A DNA stretch of 64,000 bases from Emergencia sp. 1XD21-10 (lineage in GTDB: Bacteria > Bacillota > Clostridia > Peptostreptococcales > Anaerovoracaceae): positions 55,647 to 119,646 of the forward strand of contig NZ_QWEQ01000015.1 of NCBI RefSeq assembly GCF_009936045.1, in the 5' to 3' direction. The notes under the pieces were generated by a model. The model saw only the letters and a list, made by a program, of their open reading frames with translations, had not been told where the DNA came from and made no database searches. Shown piece by piece: positions 43,175 to 52,342 of this stretch. How positions within the stretch are numbered: position 1 is the stretch's first letter; each line of letters begins with the position of its first letter. The position numbers and the translations under genes are program-made.

Positions 43175-45097
43175 TCAGCACTCTTCCTGCCCCGACGCGT
43201 AAGTTTCTCCATCCGCCATCTGTCTGCGGCTATACTGCAACATATACAGCTGGTAATATCTCCCCTGCTTTGCAAGCAGCTGTTGATGGTTGCCCTCTTC
43301 TGCAATTTCGCCATGAGAAAGCAAAATGATGTGATCCGCATGCTGTATCGTAGAAAGACGATGTGCTACAATGAGCATGGTGCCAATATTTCGCATCCTC
43401 TCTAGAGAATCCTGAATCAGAAGTTCCGTTTCCGTGTCAATATTGGCCGTTGCTTCATCGAGAATCATCACAGAAGGTCGGTGCAGCACCGTTCTGGCAA
43501 AGGACAAAAGCTGCCGCTGCCCAGCGGAAAAGTTATTCCCCCTTTCCCTGACCTCCTGATCCAAACCATGCTCCAGCTTACTGATAAAACTGTCCGCGTT
43601 GACATAGCGGCACGCCTGCCAGACCTCTTCATCGGTAAAATCACCCCGTAGCGTCAGGTTACTGCGCACCGTGCCGGAAAACAGGAATACATCCTGCAGC
43701 ATCTGCCCGAAGTGGCGGCGAAGCGAAGCAATCTTGATTTTTCTGATTTCGATTCCATCAATCAGAATCTGCCCTTCCTGAATATCGTAATTCCTACAAA
43801 TCAGAGACAGGATGGTCGACTTGCCGGAGCCTGTCGCGCCAACAAAGGCTGCGGTCTGACCCGGATACACATGAAAGGACACACCTTTCAGCACCCACTG
43901 ACCAGGATTGTAGCAAAACCAAACATCACGAAATTCGATCTCGCCGCGCAAAGTCTCTAGCTCAATCAGCTGCTCCTCTTCTTCCACGTCCACAATTTCC
44001 GGCGCCATGTCCATGATAGTGAAAATTTTCTCCGCGGCGGCAAAGGATCGCTGCAGCATATCAAACTGCTCCGCCAAAGTCTGAATTGGATTAAAAAAAC
44101 GTGAAATATACATATAGAATGTGACAACTACGCCGCTGGTCACCGTCTGTCCAAACAGCTGAAGATCATCAATGTAGCCCCTGCCACCCAGATAAAACAG
44201 GCACATCACCGAAGATACATAAAGCATGTATACCATCGGACGAAAAATCCCGAAAACGAAAATTCTGTCCTTTTTTGCCTTCCGTAACGTCTGGCTTTTT
44301 GCCCGAAATTCCTCCATCTTGCGTTCTTCCTGATTGAATACCTGCGTAATCTTCATGCCGGACAGATTTTCTGAAAGGTAGGTATTCACATCCGTCGTCG
44401 CGTTATTAACCCTGCGGTGCACTTTACGGGAAAAATGCCGAAAGAGTACTGTAAACAGCACCACAAAAGGCACAAAGCACAACACCATCAGGGTCAGCTC
44501 GTAGTTGAGCAGTAGCATGGCAAACAGCACGCCGAAGATGACTACCATGTTTTTAATCAGCGTCACTAAAATATTGGTAAACATATAGGAAATTGCATTG
44601 GTGTCATTGGTCACCCTGGTAACCAGCTTACCTACAGGAATCGCCGAAAGCTGTCCATGAGAAAGCCCCTCTATATGGATGAAAACATCCTCTCGCAGCG
44701 CAGAAAGAATTTTCTGCCCCGTGCGCTGTAAAATCATGGACTGTCCGTAGGTACAGATCATACTGACAATCAAAATTCCTGCGTAAAATCCCACCATCGT
44801 CCAAAGATAAGACAGGGCGAACGAACCCTTTACCGTCTCTTCGATATAGCCAATTAAAAGAGGTGAAGTCAAATCATACGCAATCGAAAATAACAAAAGT
44901 ATAAGTACCTTCAAAAATTCTTTCCGGTAAGGTCTGGCATAGGTCATCAGCCTTTTGATCAGTTCTCCATCTTTCATATGGCGGTCCAAATCCGGCGCTT
45001 CTTTTTTATTTTTTTCTACCAGATAGGTCAGTACAAAAATCAGCGTAAAGACACCGATGATTGCACCCACAATCAGAATCGGGAGATAGCTACGCAT
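43175..45097 (-). CDS. Heterodimeric ABC exporter subunit B
   Basis: 640 residues from ATG 45097, which overlaps the upstream stop by 8 bases; GAGAGGAG gives the SD. One extra N-terminal helix, six-helix membrane domain, then ATPase: Walker A GATGSGKST, signature FSAGQRQLLSFAR, Walker B VMILDEATAN (Glu present). Partner of the preceding gene; LmrCD/BmrCD-like efflux of drugs or peptides is the usual role. Confidence 0.9.
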   Translation of the reverse strand: MRSYLPILIVGAIIGVFTLIFVLTYLVEKNKKEAPDLDRHMKDGELIKRLMTYARPYRKEFLKVLILLLFSIAYDLTSPLLIGYIEETVKGSFALSYLWTMVGFYAGILIVSMICTYGQSMILQRTGQKILSALREDVFIHIEGLSHGQLSAIPVGKLVTRVTNDTNAISYMFTNILVTLIKNMVVIFGVLFAMLLLNYELTLMVLCFVPFVVLFTVLFRHFSRKVHRRVNNATTDVNTYLSENLSGMKITQVFNQEERKMEEFRAKSQTLRKAKKDRIFVFGIFRPMVYMLYVSSVMCLFYLGGRGYIDDLQLFGQTVTSGVVVTFYMYISRFFNPIQTLAEQFDMLQRSFAAAEKIFTIMDMAPEIVDVEEEEQLIELETLRGEIEFRDVWFCYNPGQWVLKGVSFHVYPGQTAAFVGATGSGKSTILSLICRNYDIQEGQILIDGIEIRKIKIASLRRHFGQMLQDVFLFSGTVRSNLTLRGDFTDEEVWQACRYVNADSFISKLEHGLDQEVRERGNNFSAGQRQLLSFARTVLHRPSVMILDEATANIDTETELLIQDSLERMRNIGTMLIVAHRLSTIQHADHIILLSHGEIAEEGNHQQLLAKQGRYYQLYMLQYSRRQMADGETYASGQEEC

Positions 45098-46877
45098 TCG
45101 CCTCATCTCCTCTCTCTTCCAGTTTCTGTAGCTCCACCATCTTGCGGTACGGCAGGCAGCTGTCATAAAGCTGCGCATGGCTTCCTTCCGCCACCAGGCG
45201 CCCGTTTTCCAAGAACAAAATACGGTCCATCTGCTCGATGGTGGAAATACGGTGCGCGATTAGAAGCGTCGTTTTTCCCTTCCGCACCGAACGCAAATTC
45301 TGCAAAATCATTCTTTCCGTCTTGGTGTCCACCGCTGAAACCGAATCATCCAAAATCAATATCGGCGCATCCTTCATCAAAGCGCGCGCGATTGAAATTC
45401 TCTGTTTCTGACCTCCGGACACCGTCACGCCTCTTTCGCCCAGCACCGTATCGTAGCCAGCGGTAAAGCCGCAGACATCCTCATCAATGTCCGCCATTCT
45501 CGCCGCGGTCTGTATGCGATCCATCCCTGACACGTCTCCATCCATTCCAAAGGCGATATTTCGCGCAATCGTATCCGAAAAGAGAAAATTATCCTGCGGC
45601 ACATAGGCAAACGCCTCCCGCACGGAAGCAATCGTCAGGTCGTTGATTTCCTTTCCATCCAGAAAAATCATGCCGTCATTCACGTTATAGGTTCGTAGCA
45701 GCAGATCGACGAAAGTCGTTTTTCCCGCGCCAGTCTTTCCTACAATGCCCACCTGCTCCCCAGCTTTAATCGTGCAGGTAATATCAGACAGAGCTTCCCG
45801 CTTTTCGCCAGGATAGTGAAAACAGAGACTCTCAAAACGAATTTCGCCTCTGACATCCTCCAGGACAGACGCACCGGGGCGATCCGTTACGGTCGGCTCC
45901 GCATCCAGAAGTTCTCCGATTCGGTTCAGAGAAGCCTTGCCCCGAGAGGTCATGTCGATCAGTTCGGAAACCGCCATAATCGGCCATACTACAGCATTAA
46001 AATATCCGATAAACTCTACCAGTTCCCCTGCGTTAAAGACGCCCCGGTAGACAAGATAACCACCATATCCCAGGATGATGCAAATCACACTTTCCACAAA
46101 CATGGTAACCAGGATGCGCAGAAGTACCGAGGCCTTCGTATGATCGATATTGGCGTTTTCGTTCTCTACATTCAAATTCTGAAACGCCAGCAGTTCCCTT
46201 GCTTCCTTTACAAAGGCTTTGATGACAGCAATGCCCGAAAAGCTTTCCTGCGAGAAATCTGAAAGCTTGGAAAAAGCCTCCTGTCTGATGTCCCATTTCA
46301 CCATCATATAACGGCCTACAACCGTAGCGCTGGCAAGCAGAAGCGCCATAGGAATCAGAGAAAGCAGCGTCAGCACCGCGTCCATCTTCCACATCTTGGC
46401 GATTGCCAAAACGCCGAGAAAAAGCGTGTCCAAAAACATCATAATGCCCCAGCCGAAACACTCCTGTACTGTATCCAAATCATTGGTAAATAAACTCATC
46501 AAATTGCCGACTTTATTGTGCTGGTAATACGCCAGGCTTAGCCGTCGGCAGTTGTCAAACATATCCTCCCGGAGCCCTGCTTCCACACGGACTGCCGCCC
46601 CGAAAAACATCACCCGCCACAAAAAACGGCCGAAAACGATGGCAAGAATAATCCCTGTCATCGGCATGCAGATTCTATCCAATAAAAAGTCCATATCAAA
46701 AGATACTGCCGTTCCGTCAACCTCGACAAAGCCCTGATTCATACCATTTATTACCATCTGATATAAATTAGGAATCGCCAGCTGCAGGCAGTCTACCAAA
46801 AGCAGTGCGGCCATGCCGAAGAAAAGCATCGGTGCATACCGAAAATAATATGGATTGATATGACGTCCAAAAATCAA
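45090..46877 (-). CDS. Heterodimeric ABC exporter subunit A
   Basis: 595 residues from TTG 46877, chosen because AAGGAG lies 7 bases upstream and the length then fits the family; ATG starts further up have no SD. Membrane domain, then Walker A GKTGAGKTT, signature VSGGQKQRISIAR, Walker B ILILDDSVSAVD. The residue after the Walker B Asp is Asp instead of Glu, the mark of the degenerate site of heterodimeric exporters. Confidence 0.9.
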   Translation of the reverse strand: MIFGRHINPYYFRYAPMLFFGMAALLLVDCLQLAIPNLYQMVINGMNQGFVEVDGTAVSFDMDFLLDRICMPMTGIILAIVFGRFLWRVMFFGAAVRVEAGLREDMFDNCRRLSLAYYQHNKVGNLMSLFTNDLDTVQECFGWGIMMFLDTLFLGVLAIAKMWKMDAVLTLLSLIPMALLLASATVVGRYMMVKWDIRQEAFSKLSDFSQESFSGIAVIKAFVKEARELLAFQNLNVENENANIDHTKASVLLRILVTMFVESVICIILGYGGYLVYRGVFNAGELVEFIGYFNAVVWPIMAVSELIDMTSRGKASLNRIGELLDAEPTVTDRPGASVLEDVRGEIRFESLCFHYPGEKREALSDITCTIKAGEQVGIVGKTGAGKTTFVDLLLRTYNVNDGMIFLDGKEINDLTIASVREAFAYVPQDNFLFSDTIARNIAFGMDGDVSGMDRIQTAARMADIDEDVCGFTAGYDTVLGERGVTVSGGQKQRISIARALMKDAPILILDDSVSAVDTKTERMILQNLRSVRKGKTTLLIAHRISTIEQMDRILFLENGRLVAEGSHAQLYDSCLPYRKMVELQKLEERGDEANA

Positions 46878-46911
46878 GGGATCACTCCTTCTTTCATTGT
46901 TATACCTTATC

Positions 46912-46940
46912 ATTATAATGAACATTTGTTCTTTCGTCAA
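46912..46940 (-). promoter_or_regulatory. Promoter of the ABC exporter pair, with palindrome
   Basis: Minus strand TTGACG (46935-46940), 17 bp, TATAAT (46912-46917). The spacer holds the perfect palindrome GAACAAATGTTC (46920-46931), a likely repressor site. Confidence 0.82.
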
Positions 46941-47139
46941 GCAAAAGAAAAACCCGCACGTAAAAATGCTAGCGAGTTTGATTGCCTTTACCGTTTTCGC
47001 TGCTCCACTACTCCACCGGACATAGATCAGGCTGTGCATATTTTAGAAGATTTTTTGGAATTTCTGCACTGACAGACTGCCTACTTTGTGAACCCGGCTG
47101 TAGACCCAGTTGTGAACCTGCTGCCGTAAAGCGAAAGCA

Positions 47140-47169
47140 GCAAGCCGCGCCCAAGGGAGCGGCTTGCTA
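47140..47169 (-). terminator. Hairpin after the bile salt hydrolase gene
   Basis: AGCAAGCCGC / GCGGCTTGCT stem, 10-base loop; weak T content after it. Confidence 0.6.
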
Positions 47170-47184
47170 GCAAACGCAAAATAT

Positions 47185-48162
47185 TTAGTTCTGCCTGTAA
47201 ATCTGCTGACCCCGAACCGGCTGATACCGGATCAGTTCCGATGCCTCCAGATTTTCTCTTCGCATATCCACTGCCGAAATCTGATGATTATCGTAGGTAG
47301 TATAATAGTAAATTCCTCGATCCGCATTGCAGCAAGCCGTAAAGAGGGTCACCTCGTACTTGCCGTCTCCTAAATCACAGCAGCCACGCTGCTGATCTAC
47401 TGCGCCTAGAATATGAAAAAACTGACTGACGCTTTCTTCTTCCGAATCATCACTGACCGAGTTCATTTTTACAAAAGAAGCCCGCACAAAGCGCGACTGA
47501 GAGGATAAATCTCCCGGAAGCCCTAAAGCGCCCATGCCCCGGCTGTAAGCAAAAAGCGGCAGCTTATCACAAAAATGATTCTGCGGCGCGCAGGTCGACA
47601 GGCTCATATAGTTATTCAGCTGAAACATCTGCTCCCCAAAAGGCGGATTGTTGGTCAGTACGCCCACCGGATTATCATAGATAAACAATCCCTCCGCGGT
47701 AGATTCTAGCGTGATAGCTTCCTGCTTGTCGGCAATCATCCAGTGCAGTTGCGCCGGCGGAAGACTGTCGCTGTAGGGAGTATCCAAAAGATTCACGCGC
47801 GCAAGCAGCTTCCGTGCCTCCTTTACTGAAACGCATTGTCCCAGAAGCCACGGAATCAGTTCAAATTGGGCAAGATTGCACTTCCCCTGTTTCACTTCTT
47901 TCTGATACACCGCGTTGCCCACAAAGTTCAGTCCTGCCATACCAAGCCCCGCTTCATTGACGGCCTCATAGTAAAGCGGCTCATCCTCCGGCACATACGC
48001 CATCCCAATCATCGCATGGTGGTTTTCCATCGTCTCCATGTTCCGAAAGCGAAACGGATAGTTTCGCGGTGTTATGGTAACCTCGTCCCCATAAGAGAAC
48101 TCATAATCCAGTGTCCTCCCAAAATAAAAGTCCTTCGTCTTGTACGTAATCGCTGTACACAT
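47185..48162 (-). CDS. bsh: Choloylglycine hydrolase (bile salt hydrolase-like)
   Basis: 325 residues, the usual length. Ntn-hydrolase: Cys2 directly after Met becomes the N-terminal nucleophile. R16 and D19 (FGRTLDYE), a central Asn (GLNFVGNAVY), TNNPPF and SRFVRA give the other active-site residues. It hydrolyses amide bonds of conjugated bile salts; penicillin V acylase activity is the alternative in this family. No signal peptide, as expected. Confidence 0.9.
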   Translation of the reverse strand: MCTAITYKTKDFYFGRTLDYEFSYGDEVTITPRNYPFRFRNMETMENHHAMIGMAYVPEDEPLYYEAVNEAGLGMAGLNFVGNAVYQKEVKQGKCNLAQFELIPWLLGQCVSVKEARKLLARVNLLDTPYSDSLPPAQLHWMIADKQEAITLESTAEGLFIYDNPVGVLTNNPPFGEQMFQLNNYMSLSTCAPQNHFCDKLPLFAYSRGMGALGLPGDLSSQSRFVRASFVKMNSVSDDSEEESVSQFFHILGAVDQQRGCCDLGDGKYEVTLFTACCNADRGIYYYTTYDNHQISAVDMRRENLEASELIRYQPVRGQQIYRQN

Positions 48163-48321
48163 AAAATTCCTTACCCCAATCTTAACAAGATGCCGCTATG
48201 CGGCAAAGTGTATCAAAACGTTCCTATAACAAAACCTTCCTTTCGGTTATTCCTGTAAAAATATCTTTTCCCATTCTTCTCAATTTATGCCGCACCTCCT
48301 AATTTCATGCACAGATTTCCA

Positions 48322-48816
48322 TCAGTTCAGCGCTGCGGCAATTTTTTCTACTACGTCTTCTACCGTACATTCATCACAGCAAATCGTTACATCCGCATAT
48401 TTTTCATAAAGCGGCACTCGCTGCTGGTAAAGATCCGCCAGAGTCTGTCCCTTTTCCAAAGTCACGCCGCGGGTTTTAATATTAGACAGCCGCTCAAGCA
48501 CCGTGTCCAGCGTCACCTGCAGATAGACAACGATGCCGTTTTCCTTGAAGCGATTCATCGCCTTGTCGAAATAAATCGCGCTGCCGCCTGTGGCAACGAC
48601 ATAATCCTCTCCCTCAAAATCCAGCAGCACAGATTCTTCTACCTGATGAAAGTACCCATTGCCCCGACTGTCAATAATCTCCTGCAAGGTTTTTTTCTCC
48701 CTTTGCTGAATTAAAAGATCCGTGTCCACAAAACCTTTATTTAAAGTTTTTGCAAGAACAACACCCACCGTGCTCTTCCCGCAGGAGGGCATTCCCACTA
48801 AAATAATATTCTGCAT
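48322..48816 (-). CDS. aroK: Shikimate kinase
   Basis: 164 residues. P-loop GMPSCGKST, DTD motif (FVDTDLLI), GGSAIY and the Arg-rich lid (QQRVPLYEKYAD). Phosphorylates shikimate at O-3 in chorismate synthesis, which also feeds the pab genes. Isolated from other aro genes. Confidence 0.92.
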   Translation of the reverse strand: MQNIILVGMPSCGKSTVGVVLAKTLNKGFVDTDLLIQQREKKTLQEIIDSRGNGYFHQVEESVLLDFEGEDYVVATGGSAIYFDKAMNRFKENGIVVYLQVTLDTVLERLSNIKTRGVTLEKGQTLADLYQQRVPLYEKYADVTICCDECTVEDVVEKIAAALN

Positions 48817-48914
48817 GTTTCGTTTAAACTCCTATCATTTTCACTTAGTTTTTTATTCTACCATAAATCGGTTCAGATAGCAAAGTCAGGCTTGAATCTC
48901 TGCAAAAAGAATCA

Positions 48915-48944
48915 TTGGCAAACCACCCTAACCTGATGTACAAT
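48915..48944 (+). promoter_or_regulatory. Promoter of the XRE gene at 48975
   Basis: TTGGCA (48915-48920), 18 bp, TACAAT (48939-48944), followed by two SD-like runs at 48947-48953 and 48958-48963. Confidence 0.65.
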
Positions 48945-48974
48945 ATAAGGAGGAAAATAGGAGGCACAGAATTG

Positions 48975-49676
48975 ATGAACCAGTACAGCAAAGAAGTTGG
49001 AAACAGAATCCGCATGTTCAGAAAAGCCAAGGGCTTCAGTCAGCAAGAATTTGCAGATGCACTGCATAAAACAAAGTCAACCATTTCTAAATATGAGCAT
49101 GCTGCTATTGCACTGGATCTTGAAACCCTGCACGAAATATGCCAGCTTCTGCAAATACCAATGCACGCACTTTTAACAATTGCAGAGGAAGAAGACTTCC
49201 CATCTGAAAAAAACGTCGTATCTCAGTTTTATCTGTACAACCTTGCCGGACGCAGCGGCACACTCCACAGAAGTCTTGTAGAAATTTACAGCGGCAATCA
49301 AAATTCGAATCTGCATCATCAGGAAGCTTCCATGTTCTACGGCGTTCCCTCTTTTCAGACACCCGAAAAATGCCAGGGTTTCTACTACGGTTTTATCACC
49401 AAAAAGGACATCTTTACGCATCTGCATTTAATCAATCAAAAAAATAATATTGAGCAGGTTTCCATCTGCTATCGCTCTAATCTGGATAACCTGCTCTTTA
49501 ATATCGGTCTTCTCACCGGTCTATCCTTTGCCAATCTGGTTCCCGTCACCTGCAAGGCAGTCATTTCAGAAAAACCGCTGACAGAAAACCAGCTGCTCCT
49601 TGACGCCCTCACCTTCGACCAGACGGAAATCAGACGCATTCGAAACACCGGTATCGTATCGCTGCAAAGGCGCTAA
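48975..49676 (+). CDS. XRE-family regulator
   Basis: 233 residues from ATG 48975; a TTG at 48972 is also possible given AGGAGG upstream. N-terminal HTH (FSQQEFADALHKTKSTISKYEH). The rest (about 85-233) is a conserved-looking sensor or effector domain I do not recognise, with no peptidase motif. Ends 4 bases inside the convergent brnQ gene, so it may control that gene. Confidence 0.82.
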   Translation: MNQYSKEVGNRIRMFRKAKGFSQQEFADALHKTKSTISKYEHAAIALDLETLHEICQLLQIPMHALLTIAEEEDFPSEKNVVSQFYLYNLAGRSGTLHRSLVEIYSGNQNSNLHHQEASMFYGVPSFQTPEKCQGFYYGFITKKDIFTHLHLINQKNNIEQVSICYRSNLDNLLFNIGLLTGLSFANLVPVTCKAVISEKPLTENQLLLDALTFDQTEIRRIRNTGIVSLQRR

Positions 49677-50938
49677 ATTTTCTTCGTTTTCAGCACGCCC
49701 AGCACTGTAAAAATCCCTGCCGGGATAATCCAGCCAAAGCCCAGACCGGACAGCGGCAGCAAATTTGCAAAGATATCAATGTCGAAGATATTTCCAATCT
49801 GCAAAAGCACCGATGCTGCAAAGGCGCCAAATGCTGCAAAGCGGTAGGTCGTTTCTGACCGAATCCACCTTCCCAAAAATCCAAATACCACCAGCACAAT
49901 CAACACCGGATAAATCAAATCCAGTACCGGCGCTGCCATAGAAATAATCGTTGAAGTTCCAAAATTGGAAATGACCCAGGAAACCAGCGTAAATACAGCA
50001 ACCAGCACTTCATACTTTACACCTGTTTTTTCTGCAAAGAAGGATGCAATGGAAGTCAAAAGTCCAACTGCCGTCGTCAGACAGGCAAAGGCGACAATCA
50101 CACCCAGAAGAAGCATACCAGGCTTTCCCAGAAGCTGTTCTGTCAGCAAAATCAGAAGCTGTGCCTGACTCAGTTGTTCCTTTACAGAAACCGACATAGT
50201 CGCGCCTATATAGGCAAGGCCGCCATACACCACGACTAGCAATACCGTTGCAATAAGACCACCCCTTAGAATCAGCGCAGAGTGTTCCTTCTGCTGGCTA
50301 TATCCTTTCTGACGAATGGTCATCAAAATCGCTACAGAGAAAATATACGCAGCCATCATATCCATAGTCTGATAGCCGGACAGCAGTCCGTTTCTCACAA
50401 CACTTCCCGTCTGGGCAGAAGGTCCGATTTCCCCCAGCGGCGTTACAATTCCTTTTCCAATCATTACTAAAAGTGCAACAAACATCACAGGCGCCATAAA
50501 TTTCCCTACAAGATCTACAACCTTGCTCTGTTTTGCGCTGAGAAGAAATGCGACTGCAAAGAAAATCCCAGTAAATAACCAGGAGTTTATTGCTCCCAGG
50601 TTCGGTACTACACCGACCTCATAGGTAATTGCCGCCGTCCTAGGAACCGCTACAAAAGGTCCAATGCACAGACAGTTAAGCGCAAGAACCACAGTAGAAA
50701 TTTTATTTCCAAGCTTTCCCGTAAGCCCTTCTGCACCCTCTCCGCTTCCTGCAATAGCAATCATGGCAAACAAGCTCATACCGATATCAATAAAAATAAA
50801 GCATAAAAATCCAATCAGCCAGGATCCGCCGGACTCCCAGCCTAAAAATGGAGGAAAAATAAGATTCCCTGCTCCAAAGAACATTGCAAAGAGTGCAAAG
50901 CCAATGGTCAGGGAATCAGCTGTTTTAATTTTGTTCAT
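49673..50938 (-). CDS. brnQ: Branched-chain amino acid carrier BrnQ
   Basis: 421 residues, about 12 hydrophobic spans. FALFAMFFGAGNLIFPPFLG start, 'CIGPFVAVPRTAAITYEVGV' and GYQTMDMMAAYIFSVAIL are family hallmarks. Sodium- or proton-driven uptake of Leu, Ile and Val, which such fermenters burn. Upstream region carries a palindrome. Confidence 0.93.
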   Translation of the reverse strand: MNKIKTADSLTIGFALFAMFFGAGNLIFPPFLGWESGGSWLIGFLCFIFIDIGMSLFAMIAIAGSGEGAEGLTGKLGNKISTVVLALNCLCIGPFVAVPRTAAITYEVGVVPNLGAINSWLFTGIFFAVAFLLSAKQSKVVDLVGKFMAPVMFVALLVMIGKGIVTPLGEIGPSAQTGSVVRNGLLSGYQTMDMMAAYIFSVAILMTIRQKGYSQQKEHSALILRGGLIATVLLVVVYGGLAYIGATMSVSVKEQLSQAQLLILLTEQLLGKPGMLLLGVIVAFACLTTAVGLLTSIASFFAEKTGVKYEVLVAVFTLVSWVISNFGTSTIISMAAPVLDLIYPVLIVLVVFGFLGRWIRSETTYRFAAFGAFAASVLLQIGNIFDIDIFANLLPLSGLGFGWIIPAGIFTVLGVLKTKKI

Positions 50939-51010
50939 CTTTACACCTCACAACTAAAATTCATGAGGCTATTTTATCATCTGAAATCTGCCGATGACAA
51001 ACATAGGGTC

Positions 51011-51027
51011 GTTTCCTTAAAGGAAAC
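51011..51027. promoter_or_regulatory. 17-bp palindrome upstream of brnQ
   Basis: GTTTCCTTAAAGGAAAC, 73 bp before the brnQ start. AAAAAGTTTCYTTAA-like sequence recurs at about 51046-51061 and inside the terminator at 51119-51143. Confidence 0.45.
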
Positions 51028-51118
51028 TTTTTCCATCTATGTATCTTGTTAAGAAACTTTTTCTCTCTATTCATAGAACTTTACAGAATTCACTGTGAAA
51101 ACGAGAAAATTCACGAAA

Positions 51119-51143
51119 AAGGTTCTTTTTAAGAAACCTTTTT
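51119..51143 (-). terminator. Terminator of the ThrE-type genes
   Basis: AAGGTTTCTT / AAGAACCTT stem reaching into the last codons of the small subunit, followed by T5 on the minus strand. Confidence 0.75.
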
Positions 51144-51569
51144 ATGTCTGCGGAACATACTTCTCGGCAGAGAGAACACCGCAACCATGCCCAGCACCAT
51201 AGCGCCGATGATTTTCAGCACTGCAAAACCGCCAGACAGCCCCTGCACCGTATTTCCGATAAACAGATTATAGATCATGTTATAGATGCTAATCCCTGGA
51301 ATAATGGGAAATATCCCAGGAATCATAATCACGTTGGCAGGCACCTTGCAAAATACGGCAAGGATTCTCGCCAATAGCGCAATGACTGACGCTGCAAGAA
51401 ATGACGCCAGCGCAATGGACATAAAAGGAATACAAAGCGTATAAATAATCCAGCCCGCAAGTCCCACAAGGCCGCATACGCCGCACTGTCTGCCCGGCAC
51501 TTTAAACAGCACCGCAAAAGCCGCTGTTCCGATACAGGCAGCAATGCCCTGCAATACAAATTCTATCAT
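51129..51569 (-). CDS. Threonine/serine exporter, small subunit (ThrE_2)
   Basis: 146 residues, four to five hydrophobic spans, PGIFPIIPGISIYNMIYNL typical of the C-terminal half of ThrE. Split-gene form in which this and the next gene together equal one ThrE. The start abuts the partner's stop (shared base 51569). Confidence 0.87.
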   Translation of the reverse strand: MIEFVLQGIAACIGTAAFAVLFKVPGRQCGVCGLVGLAGWIIYTLCIPFMSIALASFLAASVIALLARILAVFCKVPANVIMIPGIFPIIPGISIYNMIYNLFIGNTVQGLSGGFAVLKIIGAMVLGMVAVFSLPRSMFRRHKKVS

Positions 51570-52327
51570 CAGACACGACCTCCCAGCTGCAATGCTAAAA
51601 ATACTCCTGTGGTAATGCAGGTAAACAGTAAAATTGCGTCTACCATTCTGACCCCGCCGGAGATATAGTTCTGATCCACTAAATCCCGCACGCCATTAAC
51701 AAAAGCCACACTGGGAAGCAGCGGTATAATCGCCCCGACAATGGCTTTATCAAGATTTTCCACCATGCCCATTCTCATCATCAGCACGCAGCCTCCCGCC
51801 GCTATAAAGCTAGCAGCAATGTGCAGAAGCACATTGGAAAGATGCAGGGGTTCCAGTGCCAGAAAAAAGCCCCAAACGAGAATCCCCATCAGACAAGCTA
51901 CCATGCAGTCTAACGTTCCTCCTCCGAGAAAATAGCAAAACGCTGCCGCACCGATACCAGAGCAGAGAACGTGCAGCCACTTATTATATTTCCGCCCCTG
52001 TCTAATTGCCTCAAATTCTTCTATTGCGGCATCAATCTCTAAATCCATCTGCTCTATTTTTCGCGACAGATTATTCAGTTCGCAAAGTTTGTTTAGATCT
52101 ACACTGGTGCTCATAATCGGCTCCAGGCTGGTCTCCCGCTCTTCTGTTCCCATTTCCAAATTGACAAACACACCGTTAGATATGATAAATACCTGCTGTT
52201 TTGTCGTTCCATAGTGCTTTGCAATTCTCTCCATGGTCTCTTCTACACGGGCAATCTCCGCACCGCATCGCAGAAGTTGTTCCCCGACCCCTGCAGTCAG
52301 ATATAACACTTTCTGTAGATATCGCAT
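51569..52327 (-). CDS. Threonine/serine exporter, large subunit (ThrE N-terminal type)
   Basis: 252 residues. Cytosolic N-terminal part (VGEQLLRCGAEIARVEETMERIA) and about five membrane spans with PLLPSVAFVNGVRDLVDQNY. Exports small hydrophilic amino acids, a relief valve during peptide use. 15 bases after pgeF. Confidence 0.87.
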   Translation of the reverse strand: MRYLQKVLYLTAGVGEQLLRCGAEIARVEETMERIAKHYGTTKQQVFIISNGVFVNLEMGTEERETSLEPIMSTSVDLNKLCELNNLSRKIEQMDLEIDAAIEEFEAIRQGRKYNKWLHVLCSGIGAAAFCYFLGGGTLDCMVACLMGILVWGFFLALEPLHLSNVLLHIAASFIAAGGCVLMMRMGMVENLDKAIVGAIIPLLPSVAFVNGVRDLVDQNYISGGVRMVDAILLFTCITTGVFLALQLGGRV

Positions 52328-52342
52328 TTTTTCGTCCTCTTT

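Noticed and set aside
46982..47072. Plus-strand frame ending PDIDQAVHILEDFLEFLH, reminiscent of a class V aminotransferase/cysteine desulfurase tail
   Set aside because: Under 30 residues of weak likeness, no upstream part and no start; not enough to call a pseudogene.
51001..51120. CodY box upstream of brnQ
   Set aside because: AATTTTCTCGTTTTC fits only the first half of AATTTTCWGAAAATT; too many mismatches.
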